Below are positions 36,493 through 44,701 of a DNA stretch of 64,000 bases, piece by piece; the stretch's first letter is position 1, and each line of letters begins with the position of its first letter. The translations under genes and the position numbers were made by a program. This stretch comes from Pseudomonas poae (GTDB taxonomy: Bacteria; Pseudomonadota; Gammaproteobacteria; Pseudomonadales; Pseudomonadaceae), in the NCBI GenBank assembly GCA_028869255.1, contig CP110972.1, positions 1,865,001-1,929,000 on the forward strand. Reading direction: 5' to 3'. The notes beneath the pieces were generated by a model. It was given only the letters and a program-made list of their open reading frames with translations, was not told where the DNA came from and ran no database searches.

Positions 36493-39314
36493 TCAGAAGC
36501 GGTAACCGACTTCCAGCCAGTATTGGCGGCCGACTTCATAGGTGACCGTCGAGCTGGTTTTGCCGACGATCTCGTTGACATGGTCGGTGACGTTGGTGAT
36601 ATCCACGGCGGCAAACAGCGCCTGGTCCTTGCCGGTGGGGATCTCCCAACTCACGCGCATGTCCCAGGTGGGCGCGGCTTTGACTTTGGCCGAGTCGTAC
36701 ACCGCCAGGGTCTCGTCACCGATCACTGCGGTGGCGTCGGTTTCGATGATCTGTTCGTAGGCGCCGCGATAACGCAGGAAGTTGCTGACTGTGAGGTTCC
36801 ATTGCGGGATCTCGGTGATAGTGGTCAGGCGCGCCGTCCAGGGGCGGTTGAAGTCGCCGGCGGGCAGTTCGCTGTAGGCCATGCGCTTGCCGTCGTAGAT
36901 CACGTCGTCGTCGGCGAACTCACCGGCATCGACGATCGATTCATAGGTGCCGTAGCCGTCCTTGGTCTTTGACCAGTCAAACGCCGCTTGCACACTGGTG
37001 CGGGTGCCTTGCCAGTTGAATTCGTGCTTGGGCGTGATGGTCAGGCTGAGGTTGTCGCTCTCGCTGGCGCCCGCATTGGTGTAGGTGTAATAGAGGGTGT
37101 CGTAACCGGCGGCGGCGCCCGTGCCCAGCACGCGGTTGGAGGCGCGCACGATCTGGTCCTTGCCTTCGCGGTGCACATACTTCAAGCGAAAATCGGTGTC
37201 GAGCCACACCTGATCCAGGCCCAGGGTCCACTCATCGTTATAGGGCACGTTGAGGTCGGAGAATTTGTTCTGGTTCTTGCCCTGCACGGTGGTCCAGGCG
37301 CCGCCCTGGGTGGTGCGGGTGTAGCGCGTGTTGAGGGCCTGGCGGCCATCGGCGAGGCGGTACTTGAACAGGTTGCGGCCGTAGTAGCGGTTGGCGCCGA
37401 AGACCAGCACGGTGCTGCGGTCACCGAAGAAGTCATAGTCACCGGCAAAGCGCGGTGCGAGGTTTTTGTCCTCCATGTAATCGTCGCCTTCAAAGCGCAC
37501 GCCGGGGCGCAGGCCGAGCTTGCCGATTTGAATCGCGTCTTGCAGGTGGAACGCGTATTTGGTTTCGGTCAGGTCCAGCTTGCCGGCGTCGTACACGTTG
37601 ATGGTGTTGGCCCATTGGCGCGTGTTGCCGTTGAGCAGCAGGCCGATGGAGCAGAGGTTGTCATTGTTGATGCAGGTGGTGCCGTTGTCGCGCCGGCCGA
37701 CCAGTGCGCTGGTGGCTGCGGTGTTGCGCTCCCAGGTGGCCTGGTTGCGGGTCAGCTCCATGCCGCCAGTGAACTGGTGCTCGGCACCGCCCCAGTTGAA
37801 CGCCTGCCAGTCGGCCTTGAGTTTGTAGTCAATGCCGCGCTGGGTCTGGTCCAGGTCGCCATACGCACCTTCGCCACTGCGCGATGTATTGGATAGCGGG
37901 ATGCCCCAGTTCTTAACGCTGGAGTAGTACCAGCCGATCATGTCGGTGGATTCCGACTCGCGCGAACTGTTGAGATCGGTCAACGCCAGGGTATGGCTCC
38001 ACCGCGCCGAATCACCTTCCCAGACCGCCTTGAGCGAACCCTGCCAGCCGCCGTTGATATTGGTGAAGCCGGAGTTCACGTAGTTCTCGCGAAAATAGGT
38101 ATTTTCCTGCGGCGCCTTGATGAATGAGGCATCGAGGCTGAGGCGGTCGTTGACGTTCCAGTAGGTCTTGAGCATGAAGTTGTCGAGCTGGCGAGTCTGG
38201 TCTTTTTCGTTGTCGCCATTGGGGCTGGTGTAACCGTCGGCATAGCGGTTCAGCGGGATCACCGAGCGTTTTTGCGAGAAGCTTAGGATGGCGCCGAAGT
38301 CTTCGGTCAGGTGGCCTTCGAGCATGCCGCGCAGCGTGGTTTTCTTGAAGTCGGGCTGGTATTGCTCGTTGGACGCGTTGTCGAACGCTTCCTGGTCCTG
38401 GGCAGTGATGTGGTATTTGGTCCAGGCCGAACGGGTCATGGAATAGGAGAACTTGCCGTGCAGGTCCTGGCTGGGACGACGGGTGATCGCGTCGACCACG
38501 CCGCCGTTGAAGCCGCCGTATTCGGCGGGCACGTTGCTGTCGTAGACCTTCACTTCCTGCAGCAGGTCGGCGTCCAGGGCGATGCCGTGGGAGCGGCTCG
38601 GCGCCGCGTCGAACTGGCGGGTTTCACTGTAGCCGTGGGCGCTGGGGTCGATGTCGTTGTTGATCGACATGCCGTCGATCATGAAGTTGTTCTGGTAGAA
38701 CTTGGCGCCGTTGATGCTGATGTCCGCCGGGTCGATTTCACCCGGGGTGTTCGAGCTTTTTCGGCGCTGCTGAACTGCACGGCAGGGTGCATTTGCAGCA
38801 GGGTGGTGATGTCGCCGTTGGCCCCGGGGAACGCCTGGATAGCGCGTTGATCGATCACGGTGGCGCCCTGGAACGAGTTCTCTTCGGTAAAGCCCAGCAC
38901 CACGGTGTTGTCCAGCATCACCGGCCCGGCGTCGGCGCTTTGCAGGCGATGGAACACCCGCGCGCCGTCCTGATAACCCCAACCGATACCGGTGCCTTGC
39001 AGCAGGTACGCGAGGGCGGCGTCGTTGCTCATGTCACCGTTCACACCCGGCGAATTCACGCCTTTGAGCAGCTGCGGGTCGACGCTCACCTGCTGGCCGC
39101 TCTGTTGGCCGAAGGCGATCAGTGCACCGGCCAGCGGCTGTGCCGGGATGCTGAAACCATGCGCCGCGTTATCGGCGGTTTGAGCCTGCGCCAGGGCCTG
39201 CGGCACTGAGCTGAACGCGCAGCACAAACCAAGCAAACCGGCGCCGGCGGTTTTTTTCAGGCGCAGCGGCCAGGGCCCGCGCTGCCCAGGCAAGCGGTGA
39301 AGGGTGTGAGTCAT
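36493..39314 (-). pseudogene. TonB-dependent receptor with STN domain, frameshifted
   Basis: Two frames make up one large receptor. The N-terminal frame has a signal peptide (ending ALAQAQ), an STN signalling domain (HGFSIPAQPLAGALIAFGQQ, about 52-71) and the start of the plug (LQMHPAVQFSSAEK). The second continues the plug (DISINGAKFYQNNFMIDGMS) and the whole barrel to the terminal YWLEVGYRF. They meet at a run of five A on the coding strand (38757-38761). One more A restores a receptor of about 940 residues. The gene lies between FecR and the M16 protease in the import operon. Read literally it is broken; a homopolymer error, or less likely ribosomal slippage, would make it functional. Confidence 0.88.
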
Positions 39315-39450
39315 GCAAGATCCCCGCGCCGGCTAAAACCGGCCAGTCAATGAATACGAATAAATCTCAATTGCTGCGCGCGGGACAGAAGACGGGACAG
39401 CGCGGGGGATTTTCAGAAAAAACATCAACTATTTTTAAATGGCAGGCTGT

Positions 39451-40509
39451 TTACCGGCTCAGCACCAACAGCCACGGGCTGTAAGCGCGGACTTTGGCGC
39501 CATAAGGTTGCAGCACGGCTTGCAGCGCCGCCTGGGGTTTGCGCAGGTCGTATACGCCGGTGACCCGCTGCGCGCCGAGCGTGGCGTCGCGCAGTACGAT
39601 CAGGCCGGGGGTATAGCGGCGCAGTTGCTCCAGCACCTCGCTGATCGGCAGGTCATCGGCAATCAACTGGCCCTGGCGCCAGGCGGCGGCCTGGCTGGGG
39701 GTAAAAGTGCCCAGCTGGGCGCGGCCGGCCCGATAGCTCAGGCGTTGGCCGGGCACCAGGCTGGCGAGGGGGCGGCCGTCCTGCAGGTCATCGACATTGA
39801 CCGAGCCCTGTTGCACGGCGACGCTCGGGTTGGGCGCGGCGTCCACATTGAACGCGGTGCCGGTGACGGTGACCTGCAAGGTCTGGGTGTACACGTGAAA
39901 GGGTTTGCTTTTATCCGGCATCACCTTGAAAAACGCCTGGCCGACCAGCAGCCGCACATCCCGATGGTTACCGGCGATGTCCACGGCGATGGCCGAGTGG
40001 CTGTCGAGTTGCACCACGCTGCCGTCGCTGAGGGTGATGTCGCGGGTTTCTCCGGCGCCGGTGCGGTAGTCGGCTTGCCAGCGCAGCAGCAGGCTCGGCG
40101 CCAGGGCCACAACCAGGCAGGCTGCGATGGCCGCCGCGACCCAGCGCCGAACACGCCGTGGCCGCGCAACCGGGCGGACCGGTTGAGGGCATTGTGCGGT
40201 GGTGGTCGGCGTCACTTGCCCGGTCAAGTGCCACACGCGTTCGGCCTTGCGATACGCCTTGGCATTCGCCTCGTCGCTGGCGCACCAGTGGGCCAACTGC
40301 GCACGCAGGTCCGCGTCCAGCGGAGCCTGTTGCACGCGCATCAGCCAGTCCAGGGCTTCGTCGCGGCGGGCGTTGGCGCAATCCACGGTGGGCATGTAGG
40401 GGGCATCTCCGCTGGCAAAAATCGGCGGGCAGGATCCCACGGAATCGCCCTTCACTGCAAAAGACGCACTAGCGTTGGTTTTTTTCAGAAAACAGCCCTG
40501 ATCAGTCAT
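39451..40509 (-). CDS. FecR-type regulator of the import operon
   Basis: A 352-residue FecR-family protein: cytoplasmic DUF4880-like segment (RRDEALDWLMRVQQAPLDAD), one membrane helix (about 137-153), a periplasmic FecR domain (ITLSDGSVVQLDSHSAIAVD, about 169-188) and a C-terminal STN-like fold. The chosen ATG (40509) overlaps the end of the sigma gene by 8 bases and has GGAG 7 bases before it. An ATG at 40395 (MPTVDCANARRDEALD) gives the more usual FecR length and remains possible. It should pass the receptor's signal to the sigma factor encoded just upstream. Confidence 0.88.
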   Translation of the reverse strand: MTDQGCFLKKTNASASFAVKGDSVGSCPPIFASGDAPYMPTVDCANARRDEALDWLMRVQQAPLDADLRAQLAHWCASDEANAKAYRKAERVWHLTGQVTPTTTAQCPQPVRPVARPRRVRRWVAAAIAACLVVALAPSLLLRWQADYRTGAGETRDITLSDGSVVQLDSHSAIAVDIAGNHRDVRLLVGQAFFKVMPDKSKPFHVYTQTLQVTVTGTAFNVDAAPNPSVAVQQGSVNVDDLQDGRPLASLVPGQRLSYRAGRAQLGTFTPSQAAAWRQGQLIADDLPISEVLEQLRRYTPGLIVLRDATLGAQRVTGVYDLRKPQAALQAVLQPYGAKVRAYSPWLLVLSR

Positions 40510-41044
40510 CGTCAGGCTCCAGGCAATCCATGCAATGGCGCAACGCGTCGTGCACCAGCTGATGCACGAGTGCCGTCGACACCCCAAGCTCAGCGGCCAC
40601 CTGCTGCAACGTGAAGCCGCCCAGGCGATGCATTTCAAAGGCTCGCCGCGTGCGCTCGGGCAACTGGGCCAGGGCGCGGGAGATGACCTGCAGCTCGTTT
40701 TGGCTGCTGACTTCACGCTCGGGCGAGGCGCTGCTGGAGGGCAACTCGTTGAGCAACTCAGCGCCGCCCGGCTGCACACGCTCGGTGGCGGTGCGGCGGG
40801 TGAGGTCCAGGGCAAGATTGCGCACGATGCGGTACAGGTAGCTGGCCGGGTGGCGGATATCGGCCTGCTCATCCTGGCCACTGAAGCGCAGCCAGGCTTC
40901 CTGCACCACGTCTTCGGCACGGGCGCGGCAGCCCACGATGGGCGCGGCATAGTCCAGCAGCGCGGCCCGGTGGGTCAGGTAAAGCTGGAGTTTTTCATCC
41001 GCCAAGGTATTCAGCTGCCTGCGCGCGACTGTGCCGTCGGGCAC
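40502..41044 (-). CDS. ECF sigma factor (FecI type) of the import operon
   Basis: A 180-residue ECF sigma factor. Region 2 contains RAEDVVQEAWLRF (about 42-54) and ASYLYRIVRNLALDLTRR (67-84). Region 4 is LGGFTLQQVAAELGVSTALV (about 140-159). It is the first gene of a set reading sigma, FecR, receptor, protease and ABC transporter, all on the minus strand. A near-perfect palindromic Fur-type site lies 37 bases upstream of the ATG, so iron should repress the whole unit. Confidence 0.92.
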   Translation of the reverse strand: MPDGTVARRQLNTLADEKLQLYLTHRAALLDYAAPIVGCRARAEDVVQEAWLRFSGQDEQADIRHPASYLYRIVRNLALDLTRRTATERVQPGGAELLNELPSSSASPEREVSSQNELQVISRALAQLPERTRRAFEMHRLGGFTLQQVAAELGVSTALVHQLVHDALRHCMDCLEPDDD

Positions 41045-41080
41045 AGTGTGGGAAGTGGGAGGGCGCGGAGTTTAGCTATA

Positions 41081-41099
41081 GTTGATAATGGTTATCAAC
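41081..41099 (-). promoter_or_regulatory. Fur box upstream of the sigma-factor gene
   Basis: GTTGATAATGGTTATCAAC is a 19-bp inverted repeat with 8-base arms (GTTGATAA / TTATCAAC) and a 3-base centre. It holds the GATAAT and ATTATC-like halves of the Fur consensus. It lies 37 bases before the start of the FecI-type gene, where a promoter is expected. Confidence 0.82.
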
Positions 41100-41156
41100 A
41101 ACTGCGTGGTTTTGTGTGCGATCGCAGCTCATACCGATGCCAGTGTGCAGGGCTGT

Positions 41157-41288
41157 TGTGGCGAGCGGGCTTGCCCGCGCTGGGCTGCGCAGCGGCCCCA
41201 AATCCGGGCGCTAAGGTCTTTCAGGAAAACTACAGTGGCTTTACCGGGGCTGCTGCGCAGCCCAACGCGGGCAAGCCCGCTCGCCACA
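41157..41288. repeat. Paired REP element (GTGGCGAGCGGGCTTG type)
   Basis: Closely similar to the element at 117-248: outer REP arms plus an inner GCAGCGGCCCC / GGGGCTGCTGC pair. Its right half supplies the last codons of the minus-strand kinase-like gene (41230-41769), which is unusual because REPs normally lie outside genes. Confidence 0.9.
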
Positions 41289-41769
41289 GGTGTCGGGTGA
41301 TGGTTTCGACGGCCTGCGCAGCGGTAATTTGGGCGGTATCGACGGTCAGTGGGGCGTCCTCCCAAGGCTCGTATTCGTGGGCCAATACCGACTGCCAGGT
41401 CGGGGGTACCAGCCCGGGAATATCCCCCGTGCGCGCTTCGACGCGGCGTTGGTGCTCCTGCTCATCCGAGCACACCACCTGGATATTGAGCAGCGTCACG
41501 CCCGCCGTTTCGGCCGTTGCCTGCCAGGCTGCACGGCTTTCCTCGACCGGGTTCACGCAGTCGGCAATCACCGTATGGCCCAAGCGTAAATTACTCAGTG
41601 CCAGTTCGTTTGCCACGCCGTAGCCGCTGGCGCCCACCGCAACACCGGCCTCGCGCAGCGCCTGTTCGATCACATCGATACGCAGGTAAGCCGCGCCGGT
41701 CCGGCGTGCCAGGTCTTGGGCAAGCGTAGTCTTGCCGGTGCCGGGCAATCCGCTGAAGACAATAAGCAT
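41230..41769 (-). CDS. P-loop kinase-like ATPase with a REP-encoded C-terminus
   Basis: A 179-residue small nucleotide kinase-like protein of the AAA_33 (zeta-toxin/polynucleotide kinase-like) group. The Walker A motif FSGLPGTGKTTLA is at residues 5-17, and a lid-type region rich in Arg (EQEHQRRVEARTGD) is near 103-116. The natural C-terminus appears to be near TITRHL. The frame then continues through the REP element and ends WRAGLPALGCAAAPVKPL at 41230. The last 18 residues are therefore REP-derived. Substrate unknown. Confidence 0.8.
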   Translation of the reverse strand: MLIVFSGLPGTGKTTLAQDLARRTGAAYLRIDVIEQALREAGVAVGASGYGVANELALSNLRLGHTVIADCVNPVEESRAAWQATAETAGVTLLNIQVVCSDEQEHQRRVEARTGDIPGLVPPTWQSVLAHEYEPWEDAPLTVDTAQITAAQAVETITRHLWRAGLPALGCAAAPVKPL

Positions 41770-41831
41770 GGGTCGCGCTCGTTAAGATTGATAAGCTCAG
41801 GGTATCCTCCACCTCTCCCGCAGGACAGCCC

Positions 41832-42635
41832 ATGCCCTTGCAGTTCGTAAAAATGCACGCCCATGGCGACGACTTCATCATCATCGACCGCCGGGGCCTG
41901 GGCGACATCATCACCCCGGATATCGCTCGCCACCTGGGCAACCGCCACACCGGGATCGGCTTCAACCAACTGGCTGTAATCCTCGATTGCGCCGACGCTG
42001 CTGCGCGGATCAAATTCTGGAACCCCAACGGCACGCCTCTGGCCACCTGCGGCAGCGCCACCCGGGGTGTGGCCGAGCGGCTGATGCATGAAACCGGCGC
42101 CGATTCGATTGTGCTGCGCACCGATCGCGGCTTACTGACTTGCGTGCGCGAGGCGGGGCGGCGGGTGTCGGTGAACATGGGCGAGCCATCTTTGGACTGG
42201 GCCGCGGTGCCGCTGGCCGCCGCGATGGACACCCGCACCTTACCCATCGAAGGCAGCCCGGCGGCGTGCAGCATGGGTAACCCGCATTGCACGTTTTTTG
42301 TCGAGGATATCGACACGGTCGACGTGGCGGCCGTGGGCCAGGCGTTGGAAATTCACCCGCTGTTCCCGGCCAGGACCAATGTGCATTTCGTGCAGGTGCT
42401 GGACCGCGGGCATATCCGCCTGCGCATCTGGGAGCGCGGCGGCGGCGTGCCGTTGGGCTCCGGTTCGTGCTGTTGCGCGGCGGTGGTCAATGGCATTCGG
42501 CGCGGCTTGCTGGACGCCACGGTGCAGGTGCAGTGCGACGGCGGCACGGTGACCGTGCATTGGGCGGGCGGGGGCGGGGTAGTGTTGACCGGGAGTGTGG
42601 AGCCGGTGATGCAGGGCAGCGTCTACCTGCCCTGA
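41832..42635 (+). CDS. Diaminopimelate epimerase-like protein (divergent DapF paralogue)
   Basis: A 267-residue protein of the DapF fold (cofactor-independent two-base epimerase). The first catalytic Cys is kept (ATCGSATR, Cys73). The second catalytic position, in the conserved ERG-x-G-x-x-x-x-C-G segment, reads ERGGGVPLGSGSCCC, with Ser210 in place of the Cys; three cysteines follow at 213-215. The usual H-G-x-x-N-D-F start is H-A-H-G-D-D-F. The gene is far from lysine biosynthesis genes and the sequence is divergent, so it is probably not the housekeeping DapF. It may racemise another amino acid or be inactive. Confidence 0.85.
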   Translation: MPLQFVKMHAHGDDFIIIDRRGLGDIITPDIARHLGNRHTGIGFNQLAVILDCADAAARIKFWNPNGTPLATCGSATRGVAERLMHETGADSIVLRTDRGLLTCVREAGRRVSVNMGEPSLDWAAVPLAAAMDTRTLPIEGSPAACSMGNPHCTFFVEDIDTVDVAAVGQALEIHPLFPARTNVHFVQVLDRGHIRLRIWERGGGVPLGSGSCCCAAVVNGIRRGLLDATVQVQCDGGTVTVHWAGGGGVVLTGSVEPVMQGSVYLP

Positions 42636-43765
42636 AAGGTCACGGTAAAGGTGGTGCCGCCGGTGTCGCAGGAACTCACCGCCACATCGCCACCGTGCAC
42701 CCTGGCCAACTCGCGCACGATGTACAGGCCCAGGCCGACGCTGCGCACATCGCTGCCCTGCGCGGTGCCACGGGTCATGGGCTCGAACAGCCCCTCCAAC
42801 AGGGCTTCGGGTATCACCGGGCCGTGGTTGTGTACCGACACCTGGCAAGCGCCGGCGCCCAGGCTCGAGGTGACGGTGATCGGCCGCTGCAGGTCGCCAT
42901 AGGCCACGCTGTTGGCGACCAGGTTACCGATGATCTGCTGCACACGGTCGGCGTCCAGGCACGCCTCGCCAGTGCCTTGGGCGTGATGCGCCAGCGTTGC
43001 AGCGGGGAAGGCCACGCGTAGTTCTTCTACTGCCTGATGAATCACGCTGTGCAGGTCCAGGCGGGTCGGCTTGATGGTAATGCCGTGGCCAACGCGGGCC
43101 TGGGTGAAGTCCAGCAGGTCGGCGATCATGCGCACGGCACGCTCCGATGACTGGCCGATATGGCCCAGCAACTGGCGCTCCTTGGCGGTGCGTTCGCCGC
43201 GACCGAGAATGTCCGAGGCCATGCGGATGGCGGTGAGCGGGTTTTTCAGGTCATGGCTGACAATCGCCACCATCTGCTCGGCGAACAATGCGCGGCGCTG
43301 TGAGATGACATACGCCTCATTCAGCTCGGCCTGGGCCTGTTGCAGCGCCAATTCGGTGGTGGTTTTTTCCTGCAGCAGCGCTTCGGCCAGGTTGCGTGCG
43401 GTGAGCAGTTCGCGCTCGTACTTGTCACGGTCGGTGGTGCCGAACAGCGCCAGGTCGTACACCACGGCGCTGGCGTGCTCACGCTTGTTGCCGTTGAGCA
43501 GCACGGTCACCTTGTGGCCGTCGCGGTGCAGCATGTCCAGCTTCACTTCGGTGACACTGCCATGCATACGCAACATCGGCGCCAGGTGGGTCTGGTGGAA
43601 GATCCGCCCGCCCATGGTCAGCAAGTCCTGGAAGCGCCGGCCGCACAGCTCGTCGCTGCGCAGCCCGAGCCAGTCGCCGAAGCGTGCGTTGGCCTGCAGG
43701 ATCGTGCCGTCTTCCCCGGTGACGGCCAGGGCGCAGGCGGCACTGTTGAACAGTTCAGCTGGCAT
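42623..43765 (-). CDS. PAS-domain sensor histidine kinase, partner of the RsbQ-like hydrolase
   Basis: A 380-residue soluble kinase: a PAS domain (about 5-112; MGGRIFHQTHLAPMLRMHG resembles the PAS domain of RsbP-type proteins), a coiled coil (about 113-165), a HisKA domain with the phospho-acceptor His171 in IVSHDLKNPLTAIRMAS, and an ATPase domain with GNLVANSVAYGD and SVGLGLYIV boxes. No membrane helix. Start at MPAELFNSAA; this overlaps the end of the hydrolase gene by 11 bases, so the two are co-translated. The 3' end overlaps the DapF-like gene by 13 bases. No response regulator is adjacent. Confidence 0.88.
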   Translation of the reverse strand: MPAELFNSAACALAVTGEDGTILQANARFGDWLGLRSDELCGRRFQDLLTMGGRIFHQTHLAPMLRMHGSVTEVKLDMLHRDGHKVTVLLNGNKREHASAVVYDLALFGTTDRDKYERELLTARNLAEALLQEKTTTELALQQAQAELNEAYVISQRRALFAEQMVAIVSHDLKNPLTAIRMASDILGRGERTAKERQLLGHIGQSSERAVRMIADLLDFTQARVGHGITIKPTRLDLHSVIHQAVEELRVAFPAATLAHHAQGTGEACLDADRVQQIIGNLVANSVAYGDLQRPITVTSSLGAGACQVSVHNHGPVIPEALLEGLFEPMTRGTAQGSDVRSVGLGLYIVRELARVHGGDVAVSSCDTGGTTFTVTFQGR

Positions 43766-44570
43766 GCGCGGCCGCCCATGGCGCCAGGAAGCCATGCATG
43801 GCCGCCGCGCAGGCCTGTGGCGCGCTCATGTGCGGGCAATGGCCGACGTTGTCCACCAGGCAATAGGTGCTGTTGGGCATCACGCTGTGCAGGTATTCAC
43901 CCACGGCCACGGGGGCGATCAGGTCGTCACTCGATTGCAGGATCAACACCTTCGTGGCCAGGCCGATCACGTCCTGACGGTTGTCCGCCATAAAGGTGAC
44001 CCGCGCAAATTGCTTGGCGATGTCCGGTTCTGTGCGGCAAAAACTGTCGGTGAGGGTTTCGCCCAGCGCCGGTTGCCCAGGCGTGCCCATGATCACCGGG
44101 GCCATGGCGCGGGACCAGCCCAGGTAGTTGCTGTCGAGGGTGTCGAGCAGGTCTTCGATATCCGCGCGCTTGAAACCACCCACATAACCGTCGGTGTCGA
44201 TATATCGCGGCGACGGGCCGATCATCACGTGGGCGGCGATACGCCCGGGGGCCTGGCGGTCGGCGAGGGCGCCGATCATCGCGCTGACCGAATGGCCCAC
44301 GAGAATCACCGGCCCCTCGGCAAAGGCGTCGATGATCTCGTTCAAGTCCTGGGCATAGCCGTCCAGGCTGCTGTACTTGGCCTTGTCGTAGGCACTGAGG
44401 TCGGAGAGGCCCGCGCCCACCAGGTCGTACATCACTACCCGAAAACGCTCCAGGAACTGCGGCGCCAGGTCGTTCCACATGGCTTGGTTACAGCCAAAAC
44501 CATGCGAGAACACCAGGGTCGCGGTGCCGTGGCCCATGACATTGACGTGGTTGCGGTGGCGGAGGTTCAT
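43755..44570 (-). CDS. RsbQ-like alpha/beta hydrolase (RsbQ/KAI2/D14 family)
   Basis: A 271-residue hydrolase closely resembling Bacillus RsbQ along its length: RNHVNVMGHG, FSHGFGCNQAMWN, GHSVSAMIG with the catalytic Ser94, IGPSPRYI, DDLIA with Asp215/216, and GHCPHMS with His244. RsbQ supplies an unknown hydrophobic signal to the PAS domain of RsbP. Here the downstream overlapping gene encodes a PAS histidine kinase, so the same input logic seems linked to a two-component output. KAI2 and D14, plant receptors for butenolides, belong to the same family. Confidence 0.9.
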   Translation of the reverse strand: MNLRHRNHVNVMGHGTATLVFSHGFGCNQAMWNDLAPQFLERFRVVMYDLVGAGLSDLSAYDKAKYSSLDGYAQDLNEIIDAFAEGPVILVGHSVSAMIGALADRQAPGRIAAHVMIGPSPRYIDTDGYVGGFKRADIEDLLDTLDSNYLGWSRAMAPVIMGTPGQPALGETLTDSFCRTEPDIAKQFARVTFMADNRQDVIGLATKVLILQSSDDLIAPVAVGEYLHSVMPNSTYCLVDNVGHCPHMSAPQACAAAMHGFLAPWAAAHAS

Positions 44571-44701
44571 GGGCTTCCCAAGTGTGGCGTTTTGCTATGT
44601 TCGAATGGGTGCAGTTTAGATAGTCAAACGCCTGGGGTCACGCGTAATAGCGCGGATAAGGTAAAGTCGGCGCCTTCAGGAAGAAACTTCAGGTAACAAA
44701 C

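Noticed and set aside
38750..38765. Programmed -1 ribosomal frameshift in the TonB receptor gene
   Set aside because: The run allows single slippage but the full heptamer (C GAA AAA) does not re-pair in both sites. TonB receptors are not known to use it, and three other genes here show similar homopolymer breaks.
36493..38982. Second frame of the TonB receptor read as an independent protein starting upstream
   Set aside because: Its first 75 codons are the out-of-frame reading of the plug-coding region and have Arg/Gly-rich shadow composition; real receptor sequence begins only after the A-run.
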